Origin: EX4572-165 sp964581795
GTDB lineage: Archaea; Thermoplasmatota; E2; DHVEG-1
Length of the DNA stretch: 64,000 nucleotides
Assembly: GCA_964581795.1 (NCBI GenBank)
Contig: CAZOPW010000001.1
Location: 1 to 64,000 of the forward strand
Direction: 5' to 3'
Shown here: in pieces, positions 43,522 to 51,646 of the stretch
How the letters are laid out: each line of letters opens with the position of its first letter
Position numbering within the stretch: position 1 is the first letter of the stretch
Translations under genes and position numbers: made by a program
The notes under the pieces: generated by a model
What the model was told of the DNA's origin: nothing
Databases searched by the model: none
What the model saw: the letters and a program-made list of their open reading frames with translations, nothing else

Positions 43522-45999
43522 ATGGGATGGAAAGGAAAAAAATTCCAAGACATGAGTATAAAATGGAAGCTGTTGATTATATGCGTACTTTTGGTAAGCG
43601 TACCCGTTGCTGCTGCTGGAACTATTAGTTACCAAACATCAGAACGAGAAACATTCCAACAAATTGAGGATCAACTTACCGAACAAGCACTTGCATGGAA
43701 AACAATTGTCCAAGGGCAATCAGATGTTTTAGATAGGGAAGATGAACTCATAAGAGATGAATGTATCGCAATTTCTCGTGATGTAAAAAAGATGATTGAA
43801 CTCATTGTTCAGCAACATGGAACTTCACCAAGTGACTCTGTAGTGAACAATCTCTTTGATAAAATAGCTGAAATTACTGTAGGGAAAACCGGTTATGTCT
43901 ATCTAATTAGTTGTGTAGACGATAATCCACTTGAGACAATACTCAATGATGGAAATGACTATAACAAAGGATATTACGTTGTATCTAAAGGACGCGCTCG
44001 AGATGGAGATAATATTTGGAGCGCGCAAGATAACGATGGTGTATATTTTATTCAAAATATGGTCAATCAAGCTTTAACTCTTACGGGTGATGAAGCTTTT
44101 ACTATTGATTATCCCTGGCAGAATGAAGGTGAAACAGAAGCAAGGATGAAACTAGGTGGAATAACCTATTACGAACCATGGAATATTCTTATTGGTGCTA
44201 GTTCATATTATGATGATTTTAAAAGTTCTGACATTCAAGAAGATCTCAAAGATAATATCGCAAGTCAAGTAATCGGAAAAACCGGATATATTTTTGTTCT
44301 CGACGGTAGTGGTGATGAGCAAGGTAATTATATTGTTTCAAAAAGTCGTGAAAGAGATGGGGAAAATATTTGGGACGCAACAGATGCAGATGGCGAGTAC
44401 TTTATTCAACAAATTGTTACAAATGCAAAGAAAGTGAGTGAAGGAGATGCTCATATACAATACTATCCTTGGCAAAACGAGGGTGAATCCTCCTCGAGAT
44501 TAAAACTAGCCGCATGTACCTATGTACCAGAATGGGATTGGGTAATTGGTGTGAGTGCATATCAAGAAGATTTTTTGGATGGTTTAAAAACGATTCAAAT
44601 GACAACAATAAGCATTGTAGTGATCTCAATAATTCTAGGTAGTATAGTTGCCTACTTCTTTGCGATGGCGTTAACTAAACCAATAAATAAAGTTGTTGGA
44701 GTCGTTAAATCAAATGATCTCTCCCAAAGATGCAATATTTCCTCCAAAGATGAAATTGGTACCATAGGTGGTGCCGTAGATGGGATGTTAAATAATCTAG
44801 CAGTACCCGTTAAAGAGATGGCAGATAAAGCCAATAAAATAGCAAAAGGAGATCTTACTGTTGATTTAAATGTTAAAGCCGAAGGGGATGTTGGAAGACT
44901 CGTTGATGGTTTTAAGCAAATGATAACTAATTTACAGTCTGTCATTGGAGAAATAAAAAATACATCAACAACTACTGCATCTACTGCTGAAGAACTTAGT
45001 AGCAGTGCTGAAGAAGTAAATGCTAGTATGGAAGAAGTTTCAAGTACAATTCAACAAGTAGCTGAAGGGAGTCAAAACACGGCAAAAGATAGTGAAAACA
45101 TGATTAATCAAGCAAAGCAAGCAAGTGAAAACAGTGAACAAGGTCAGGAAGCCGCCAAAGAAGTTTCTCAGAAAATGCAACTTATTAAAACAACAACGCA
45201 AGAAGGGGCAGAAAAAATCGGTTCACTTGGGGAGAAAAGCAAGGAAATCGGCAATATCGTTGATACGATTAATCAAATCAGTGAACAAACGAATTTACTT
45301 GCATTAAACGCTGCAATAGAAGCAGCTCGTGCTGGAGAAGCAGGAAGAGGTTTCGCTGTCGTTGCGGATGAAGTTCGAAAACTCGCAGAGGAAAGCGGTC
45401 AAGCAACTCAAAAAATTAGTTCTTTAATCAAAGGCATACAAACCGAGATTGACAGTGCTGTCTCTAGTATGAACGAGAATTCAAAGCAAGTCGAAGAAGG
45501 TGGTCGAGACGTTGAAAAAGCAATGCAGGCATTCCAAACATTGCCTGAAGTCATTAAAGCAGTTAATCAAAGTGCTGAAGAAGTGGGAAGTGTAGCCCAA
45601 GAGAATGCTAGTGGAGCAGAAGAGGTCAGTGCTAGTATTGAAGAAGTGACAAGCAGTATGCAACAGGTAACAAGTTCAAGTCAACAAATGGCAGATATAG
45701 CAACACGACTTCAGGAAATTGTTAGTAGCTTCAAAATCGATGAATCAGCTTTAGGATCTAACCAGTTTGATCATTCGGAAGCAAACAATGATAAGTCAGC
45801 TGATTATGGTTCAAATAATCAATTTGAACCTTCATCTTTTTCCTCTCAAGAACCTGCCACAACACAAAATAAACAGACGGATGTTAAAGAATTATCAATA
45901 GGCAATAAAGCAAAAAAATTCTTTTCCAAAACAAGAAGTAGAAACAATCAATCTCAACAAAAAGAAATCTCAGAGGAAGATACAACTAATATCCAATAA
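43522..45999 (+). CDS. methyl-accepting chemotaxis protein with double Cache domain
   Basis: 825 residues from ATG 43522; GTG 43510 lies inside the ribosome site AAAGGTGA. TM1 about 14-35. The extracellular part has two Cache modules (about 40-345), each with a GKTGY(V/I) strand, a VSKGR/VSKSRERDGE(N)IW motif and a YPWQNEGE element. TM2 about 358-380, HAMP about 382-470, then the signalling coiled coil with the hairpin tip EQTNLLALNAAIEAARAGE, the site binding CheA and CheW. Gln/Glu-rich methylation helices flank it. Repeated YPWQNEGE suggests binding of small organic acids or amino acids, as in related Cache receptors. A Lys/Ser-rich tail (about 735-825) ends the protein. Cotranscribed with cheW. 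Confidence 0.93.
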   Translation: MGWKGKKFQDMSIKWKLLIICVLLVSVPVAAAGTISYQTSERETFQQIEDQLTEQALAWKTIVQGQSDVLDREDELIRDECIAISRDVKKMIELIVQQHGTSPSDSVVNNLFDKIAEITVGKTGYVYLISCVDDNPLETILNDGNDYNKGYYVVSKGRARDGDNIWSAQDNDGVYFIQNMVNQALTLTGDEAFTIDYPWQNEGETEARMKLGGITYYEPWNILIGASSYYDDFKSSDIQEDLKDNIASQVIGKTGYIFVLDGSGDEQGNYIVSKSRERDGENIWDATDADGEYFIQQIVTNAKKVSEGDAHIQYYPWQNEGESSSRLKLAACTYVPEWDWVIGVSAYQEDFLDGLKTIQMTTISIVVISIILGSIVAYFFAMALTKPINKVVGVVKSNDLSQRCNISSKDEIGTIGGAVDGMLNNLAVPVKEMADKANKIAKGDLTVDLNVKAEGDVGRLVDGFKQMITNLQSVIGEIKNTSTTTASTAEELSSSAEEVNASMEEVSSTIQQVAEGSQNTAKDSENMINQAKQASENSEQGQEAAKEVSQKMQLIKTTTQEGAEKIGSLGEKSKEIGNIVDTINQISEQTNLLALNAAIEAARAGEAGRGFAVVADEVRKLAEESGQATQKISSLIKGIQTEIDSAVSSMNENSKQVEEGGRDVEKAMQAFQTLPEVIKAVNQSAEEVGSVAQENASGAEEVSASIEEVTSSMQQVTSSSQQMADIATRLQEIVSSFKIDESALGSNQFDHSEANNDKSADYGSNNQFEPSSFSSQEPATTQNKQTDVKELSIGNKAKKFFSKTRSRNNQSQQKEISEEDTTNIQ

Positions 46000-46014
46000 A
46001 GGAGTTGAAATAAC

Positions 46015-46659
46015 ATGCCAGTAGGAACGGACCAAGATGGTTTTGGTAAGCATGGCGCTGATGACCGGCAACTTGTTATATTCAAAATCGCAGGTGAAGA
46101 ATTTGGTGTTGACATCAATGAAGTCAAAGAAATCATTCGTTGGGAAGATGTAACTCGTATTCCAAATACAGAAAGTTACATTAAAGGCGTTATCAACCTG
46201 CGTGGAAGTATTGTTGTAGTTAATGATCTTGCAATGAAACTCGGACTTCCATCAAAGGAAGTAGATGATGATACAAGAATCCTTGTTGTCGAAGTCGATG
46301 GAAATACCGTTGGGATGGTTGTTGATAGTGCTACTGAAGTTTTACGTCTCGAAGGGGAAAAAGTGCAAGATGCGCCTGATATGATAACAAGTGGTATCGA
46401 TCAGAATTATATTGATGGTGTTGGCATATTAAATGAAAAACGGTTGCTTACATTATTAGATCTTACTAAAGTAATGGCTTCAAAAGATTATGAAAAAATA
46501 TTACAAGTACAGCAGCAGGCAAATAACCAATTTGAACAGAAAAAACAAGGAAAAAATGCATCTGATTCTCCTAGAAATAAAACTCAAAATACTGATGAAA
46601 ATGATGAAAATATGAAAGAATCTTCATCAAAAAAAAAGAAAGTTAAGAACAAAAAATGA
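46015..46659 (+). CDS. cheW: coupling protein CheW
   Basis: 214 residues, ATG 46015 with AAGGAG upstream, 15 bases after the receptor gene. The CheW domain covers about 20-160 (LVIFKIAGEEFGVDINEVKEI, YIKGVINLRGSIVVVNDL, DQNYIDGVGI in outline). The last ~45 residues are a Lys/Asn/Ser-rich tail not normally found in CheW, similar in style to the tail of the receptor. It links receptor and CheA. Confidence 0.93.
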   Translation: MPVGTDQDGFGKHGADDRQLVIFKIAGEEFGVDINEVKEIIRWEDVTRIPNTESYIKGVINLRGSIVVVNDLAMKLGLPSKEVDDDTRILVVEVDGNTVGMVVDSATEVLRLEGEKVQDAPDMITSGIDQNYIDGVGILNEKRLLTLLDLTKVMASKDYEKILQVQQQANNQFEQKKQGKNASDSPRNKTQNTDENDENMKESSSKKKKVKNKK

Positions 46660-46717
46660 GAAAAAGAGGAGAAGAAAATCGAATTAAAAGAATGTAAATT
46701 TACTAATCAAAATATAT

Positions 46718-46745
46718 GAGACAATTTTTGTCTCTTCTTTTTTTA
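46718..46745 (+). terminator. terminator of the receptor-cheW operon
   Basis: GAGACAA-ttt-TTGTCTC (46718-46734) is a perfect 7-bp stem followed by TTCTTTTTTTA. Confidence 0.75.
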
Positions 46746-46791
46746 CCAGAAAACATTTCAACAACTTCTCTTATGTTCAATAAAACATTAT

Positions 46792-47166
46792 ATGGATCTG
46801 ATCGGGATGGTAAGAAGATATAAAGCTCATTGTAACGCTTGTTCTCAGGAATTTACAGTTAAATATGGAAGTAAAAATAAAAGAAAAATAATTTATGAAA
46901 CCTATTCATGTCCTCAGTGTAATAATCTTTTTTCAATTTCTAATACTGATCATCAATTTTGTTGTCCGGAGTGCGGGAATACTAATCTTATTCGGTATAA
47001 TATGAACAAGGAAAAAAATATTGCATATTATAAAAGAATGTATGAAGAACATCTTCTTCCTGAAGACAAATTTAATGAAATCATAGGTTTTTGGGAGACA
47101 GTTAAGAGCGACGAATGCCCTAAGTGTGGAAAACATGAACTCACCTGGGCTCCAATAAATCAATAA
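46792..47166 (+). CDS. multiple zinc-ribbon protein, unknown function
   Basis: 124 residues (ATG 46792; ATG 46807 also possible). Four C-x-x-C pairs are spaced as two or more zinc ribbons: CNAC, CPQC, CPEC and CPKC. The segment between the third and fourth is helical (YYKRMYEEHLLPEDKFNEIIGF). No enzyme motif. Such proteins often bind nucleic acid or act as adaptors; nothing here decides. It lies between the CheW terminator and the convergent histidine kinase gene. Confidence 0.6.
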   Translation: MDLIGMVRRYKAHCNACSQEFTVKYGSKNKRKIIYETYSCPQCNNLFSISNTDHQFCCPECGNTNLIRYNMNKEKNIAYYKRMYEEHLLPEDKFNEIIGFWETVKSDECPKCGKHELTWAPINQ

Positions 47167-47193
47167 AATGACTTCTATTAATCAAAATCTATC

Positions 47194-48048
47194 TTAATCA
47201 TTATATGGAATATCTAATGAGAATATAGTTTGTCCTTCAGTACTTTCCACTGATAAATTTGCATTATATTTTTCACTTATATCATGAATTATCTGTAATC
47301 CTTTTCCATGATGAGCCCCTTTAGTTGAAACTGTTTTCTTTGATTGAATTTTTTTAAGAATTGAGGAGGATATCTTTTTACCCGTGTTTACAATTTCAAT
47401 ATGAACAAACTCTTTCTTATAAATAAATAAAATGGAAATAATCCCATTTTTACTATCTAGTTCCTGAATAGCTTCAATTGCATTGGACAGTAAATTATAA
47501 AGTAATAATTGAATTTCATAACCACAAACTAATAATTTGCGGGAAGATCCCTTTTTATCAAAATGAATGCGTATTGATTCACGTTGATTTTTTTCACCAA
47601 TGAGGTCCCCATACAATGTTTGTGGATAGCGTTTCAATAATTCTGTAATTGTTGAATCCAAAACATCCTCTAAATAGAACTTTTCTTCGTATTGTGGGTC
47701 CGAAATGATATTTTCAATTCGATCAATATTTTCATAAATCCCGTTCAACATTTCTTGTAATTCTGCTTTTTTTTCTTCTTCTATTGGCATGTAATCTATA
47801 TTTTTTTCGATTAGATTGACATCAACTTTAATATGTTTAATATTGTGTTTTGGGTCTTCTGATTGATCAAAACTTTCAAACTCCTGAATTGTTTTTTCAA
47901 CAACATCAGCTAAATCTTTTTGTTGCTGATACATAAAATATGTCCACATTAAATTTAGGCCGCCAATAGAACTATGACCATGTGCACGAATATACCATTG
48001 GATTTTTTCCTGAATATTTCCGGTTAGAAGAGGATTATTCATTGTCAC
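47194..48048 (-). CDS. sensor-less histidine kinase coupled to CheV
   Basis: 284 residues (GTG 48048 overlaps the cheV stop; ATG 48042 follows two bases after it). The possible phospho-acceptor region is near residue 25 (RAHGHSSIGGLNL). The ATPase domain is clear: N box LLLYNLLSNAIEAI, G1 VNTGKKI, G2 HGKGLQIIHDISEKY, last strand TIFSLDIPY. It has no membrane helix or sensor domain of its own. Overlap with cheV suggests that the CheV receiver or CheW module brings it to the receptor array. It may be a second kinase for CheV, CheB or CheY. Confidence 0.8.
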   Translation of the reverse strand: MTMNNPLLTGNIQEKIQWYIRAHGHSSIGGLNLMWTYFMYQQQKDLADVVEKTIQEFESFDQSEDPKHNIKHIKVDVNLIEKNIDYMPIEEEKKAELQEMLNGIYENIDRIENIISDPQYEEKFYLEDVLDSTITELLKRYPQTLYGDLIGEKNQRESIRIHFDKKGSSRKLLVCGYEIQLLLYNLLSNAIEAIQELDSKNGIISILFIYKKEFVHIEIVNTGKKISSSILKKIQSKKTVSTKGAHHGKGLQIIHDISEKYNANLSVESTEGQTIFSLDIPYND

Positions 48049-49043
48049 TCCACTTTTTTATGTTTTTCCAATACGTTTTCAACTATATTGAGTAGATTTC
48101 CAATTTCAGGTTTGCTAATCTGTGCATCTGCACCTAGTAAATCTCCTTTTCTACGTATTTCTTCATAAATTAATGAAGAAAAAAGAATAACTGGTAACTG
48201 GTTCATAGTTGCATCTTCTTTTATCTTTCGAAGAAGTGAATGCCCATCCATTTGCGGCATCTCGATATCGGTAACAACCAGTTGAATATATTCTGTTATT
48301 GGACAATTTGAATTAGAAGATTTTCGTTTCCAGTTCGCAATACATTCCCAAGCAAGTTTTCCGTTATCTACAGAGACCACATCAAATCCGCCATCTTCTA
48401 AAATCCCTTTAAGCAAATCTCTAACGATGCTCGAATCCTCTGCGAGTAATACTTTTGGTGGAGGATTACCTCCATCCAACTGATCAATTATGTGTTTATC
48501 AGATTTAATGCTTAAGCTAACTTCCGGATTGATATCAGCAACGATCTTTTCAAAATCGACCATCAACATTAGTTTCTTCTCATCTTTCCCAAGGGCTACA
48601 ATTCCAGTAATACAATTTTTTCTAATATCATGTTGAACTTGGGCAGGGGGAAGAACTTTTTCCCAACTCATTCGATGAATAGTTTCTATTCGATGAACCA
48701 AAAACCCAAAATTATCCTGATTGAATTCCGCAACGATAACATATGTGTTATTATACTCCTCTACTTCACTCTCGTTCAACCATCCACCTAAATCGATAAG
48801 AGGAATTATTTTATCTCGGAGTTTAAAAACCCCTAATACATTCTTATGAGATGTAGGAATGCCCATGTATTCTGGAGTTTTAATAATCTCTCTAATTTTA
48901 GCAACGTTTATGCCAAAGGATTGATACCGTTCACAATTTTTTAAATAGATACCAAATTCCGCTATTTCTACTTCATTCGTACCAGTTTCAAGTAATATTT
49001 CTTGACGATCAGTTTTATTTTCCATCCCAACCATTTTAATCAT
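48045..49043 (-). CDS. cheV: CheV: CheW-like coupling domain plus receiver
   Basis: 332 residues. The N-terminal CheW-like domain (about 20-180: FGINVAKIREIIKTPEY, VLGVFKLRDKIIPLIDLGGWL) is followed by a receiver (about 200-330: VLLAEDSSIVRD, phospho-Asp in LVVTDIEMPQMDG, Lys in QISKPE). CheV is common in bacteria and less so in archaea; it couples receptors to CheA and aids adaptation when phosphorylated. ATG at 49043; M4 and M7 are alternative starts close by. Upstream TTTATAAGGG suggests a short or absent leader. Confidence 0.88.
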   Translation of the reverse strand: MIKMVGMENKTDRQEILLETGTNEVEIAEFGIYLKNCERYQSFGINVAKIREIIKTPEYMGIPTSHKNVLGVFKLRDKIIPLIDLGGWLNESEVEEYNNTYVIVAEFNQDNFGFLVHRIETIHRMSWEKVLPPAQVQHDIRKNCITGIVALGKDEKKLMLMVDFEKIVADINPEVSLSIKSDKHIIDQLDGGNPPPKVLLAEDSSIVRDLLKGILEDGGFDVVSVDNGKLAWECIANWKRKSSNSNCPITEYIQLVVTDIEMPQMDGHSLLRKIKEDATMNQLPVILFSSLIYEEIRRKGDLLGADAQISKPEIGNLLNIVENVLEKHKKVE

Positions 49044-49415
49044 ATTATAAACCCTTATAAATCATTTTCTAAATAATTTATTTTTAATTTTATAAACAAT
49101 TATTTAATCTAAAAAACTGTGAATACTATCTTATAATAATTAGCACATTTTAAACAAATGAAATATAAAAAATATAATCACTATAATTTAACGTAGTTTA
49201 CCTATCATAATCTTCCAAAAATTTTGTTAAGAATATTCCAATTTTATAAAAATGAAGTTCGAAGAAATTTATTATCCAATTTTCAAGTTAAGTATTTTCC
49301 TGCCAATGAATCATCCATTTAACTTTAAAAATCATGATAACAAATAGAATCAAGGAGATCAATCTTATATAGGTAACTAATCCCTTTTCATTTGATAATG
49401 TATATATGTTTTTCA
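49044..49415 (+). other. intergenic region, no gene seen
   Basis: About 370 very AT-rich bases. Stop codons are frequent in all frames. TTTATAAGGG near 49023-49035 (minus) may be the cheV promoter element. No hairpin or RNA gene stands out. Confidence 0.4.
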
Positions 49416-49769
49416 TTAGAGAATTCTTCTTGCTTTCATTCGAACTATAGGGTCATCTGATATTTGAGCAACTGTCTCAGCTAACTTATTAAATCCATCA
49501 ACTTGATTAATATTAAACTTTCCAACTGGTTTACCATTTGCCGTCATTAATTTTAATTCACCGGTAAATGGTATTTCAGATAACTCGTCCTTCATTCGTG
49601 AATTTAGTTCTGTTGTCCCATCCATAGCATCCATTAAAGATATGCCTGTTTTGAATTGATCATTCAAAAGATGTGAGATGAATGTGGATCGGTCACCTGT
49701 GATATTTTGCTGATCTATTTTATCCACAATTTCTGCAGGCAATTCCAAAAGGATAGTTTTTTTATGCAT
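49416..49769 (-). CDS. ribbon-helix-helix-like DNA-binding protein
   Basis: 117 residues from ATG 49769. The first ~45 residues fit a ribbon-helix-helix: a strand TILLELP, a helix EIVDKIDQQ, and TGDRSTFISHLLNDQF. The remainder (GELKLMTANGKPVGKFNINQVDGF) is a small unknown domain. A TATA-like ATATATAAAC lies about 40 bases upstream of this start, so the longer ATG at 49793 would lie before the transcription start. Targets unknown; it lies near chemotaxis genes but is separated from them by a long gap. Confidence 0.55.
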   Translation of the reverse strand: MHKKTILLELPAEIVDKIDQQNITGDRSTFISHLLNDQFKTGISLMDAMDGTTELNSRMKDELSEIPFTGELKLMTANGKPVGKFNINQVDGFNKLAETVAQISDDPIVRMKARRIL

Positions 49770-49880
49770 GTACGTTGTTAATAAAAATTGCATATATTAA
49801 TGTTTATATATGTTCTAAATATGATTTGCAAAAAACAAAAAATACATTTTTGAAATGAGTTAAAGAAAATGAAAAATATC

Positions 49881-50126
49881 TTATGAAATCATTGGATCGA
49901 AATCTGGTTTCCTCTTATGAGTAAATTGCTTTTTTGTTGTTACTATATTTAAAAAATGTTGTTCAATAATTTTAACCTGTTGAGGTGTTAAATTCTTTTT
50001 TTCTAAAACGATTTCGCCTTTATTATTATACACCTTGATTGTTCCTTTTTTAGTATTTGAAATAACTTTTAATTTTGATCCATCAGCTTGTTTCCAATTC
50101 CACGTTCGTTCATTAGACGTTTTCAT
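49881..50126 (-). CDS. small hypothetical protein
   Basis: 81 residues from ATG 50126, with GGTG nine bases upstream; in-frame earlier starts at 50132-50141 are too close to that site. The N-terminal part looks beta-rich (SKLKVISNTKKGTIKVYNNKGEI) and the rest helical (LTPQQVKIIEQHFLNIV). Not recognised. It precedes the ribbon-helix-helix gene by about 110 bases on the same strand. Confidence 0.45.
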   Translation of the reverse strand: MKTSNERTWNWKQADGSKLKVISNTKKGTIKVYNNKGEIVLEKKNLTPQQVKIIEQHFLNIVTTKKQFTHKRKPDFDPMIS

Positions 50127-50686
50127 TGACATCAACACCAATTTTATTAATTTGGTGATATATTTTTTCTTTCTAGTGTTATTTAAGAGTTATTGAACAA
50201 TTATGTGCAATTAAATTGAATTTGTTGATGTGAAAAAAATTTATGTTCTTTTTTTTGTATTTTAAGTTCCTTCCTATCTTCATCACCATATATTATTTTA
50301 TTATCCTAATCCCAAATTTGAACAAATATATTCGTATAACTTACTAATTATTTTTTAAATTACTGTGGAAATATTTGAATTAAAAATTTTTTAAATGATC
50401 TATTTATAGAAGAATTTTTTGAATTAAGTATGGGTTAACCTAGCCATTTATTCAAAAATATATTCTTATATGCCTCAGCTACGTTTCTGTTTCACAAATA
50501 TTATTTATATTTATGTCAAATATAAATAAAAAACTTTTTTTGTTGCTAGCAATGCTATTAATCTTTCTAACAACTTTCTTCTTAAAATTGAAATGAAATG
50601 CCAATAAACTATAAATTATAGAACTACTGATACAAGAAATGAATTATTAAAGTTAGACATTGAAAAAAGAAGAAGTGAAGAGTTTT
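50127..50686 (+). other. long intergenic region with AT-rich palindrome
   Basis: About 560 bases without a credible gene. It contains a perfect 11-bp inverted repeat, TATTTATATTT (50502-50512) and AAATATAAATA (50518-50528), followed by AAAAAACTTTTTTTG. It could be a terminator, an operator or a small-RNA end. No tRNA or rRNA signature is seen. Confidence 0.4.
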
Positions 50687-51640
50687 ATGAAAATTGAAGG
50701 ACAAGATAAAACAGCGCTTTGGTTTGAAGACAATGCATTATATCTAATAGACCAACGGAAACTTCCCTTTAAAATCAAAATCGTAGAAGCCAAAACTGTT
50801 AAGGAAATAGCAAATGTAATTAAAACAATGGTTGTTCGAGGTGCACCGGCGATAGGAGCAACAGCGGCATATGGGATGGTTATAGGACAAAAAAATCCAA
50901 AAGAAACTGCAAAACTATTAAAAAAAACTCGACCAACTGCGTATGATCTCTTTTACGCCATTGATTATATGCTTAACGAGTTAACACAAAATAAAAATGC
51001 GCTAGATGCGGCAAATCATTATGCAGATACAATCGTAAATAATTGTAGATCTATTGGTATACACGGTAACAGGTTAATAAAACAGGATATGAACATTCTT
51101 ACTCATTGTAATGCTGGAGCTCTTGCAACAATAGATTGGGGGACAGCACTTTCTCCTTTGCGAATTGCTCATCAGGAGAAAAAAAATATATTTGTTTTTG
51201 CTGATGAAACTCGGCCGCGCTTACAAGGATTGTTAACTGCATGGGAATTAGCTCAAGAAAAGATTGCACATGCTGTTATCGCAGATAATGCAGCAGGATA
51301 CTATATGAAAAATGGCGATATTGATATGGTGATAACTGGAGCAGACCGAATTGCAAAAAATGGAGATGTAGCAAATAAAATAGGAACATATGAAAAGGCA
51401 GTATTGGCAAAAGAAAACGATATTCCATTTTATGTAGCTGCTCCAAGAAGTACGTTTGATAATTGCATTTCTTCAGGCGATGAAATCATAATCGAACAAC
51501 GAGACAGCGAAGAACTTTTAACAGCAAATTCTCATCAAATTATGCCTATGAATACCAATGTAAAAAATCCTGCATTTGATGTCACTCCCTATAAGTATAT
51601 AACAGGATTCATCACAGAAGAGGGTATTAAAAAAATATAG
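50687..51640 (+). CDS. mtnA: methylthioribose-1-phosphate isomerase / aIF2B-like family (MtnA)
   Basis: 317 residues from ATG 50687 (GAAGTGAAG upstream); a TTG frame from 50660 lacks a ribosome site. Family marks: VVRGAPAIGATAAYG, the catalytic Cys in LTHCNAGALAT, the catalytic Asp in ITGADRIAKNGDVANKIGTY, and a PFYVAAPRSTFD end. MtnA turns 5-methylthioribose 1-phosphate into the ribulose form in methionine salvage. Close relatives in archaea are ribose-1,5-bisphosphate isomerases; the GDVANKIGTY and THCNAG motifs occur in both, so the exact substrate is open. Convergent with the topoisomerase gene. Confidence 0.85.
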   Translation: MKIEGQDKTALWFEDNALYLIDQRKLPFKIKIVEAKTVKEIANVIKTMVVRGAPAIGATAAYGMVIGQKNPKETAKLLKKTRPTAYDLFYAIDYMLNELTQNKNALDAANHYADTIVNNCRSIGIHGNRLIKQDMNILTHCNAGALATIDWGTALSPLRIAHQEKKNIFVFADETRPRLQGLLTAWELAQEKIAHAVIADNAAGYYMKNGDIDMVITGADRIAKNGDVANKIGTYEKAVLAKENDIPFYVAAPRSTFDNCISSGDEIIIEQRDSEELLTANSHQIMPMNTNVKNPAFDVTPYKYITGFITEEGIKKI

Positions 51641-51646
51641 TATATT

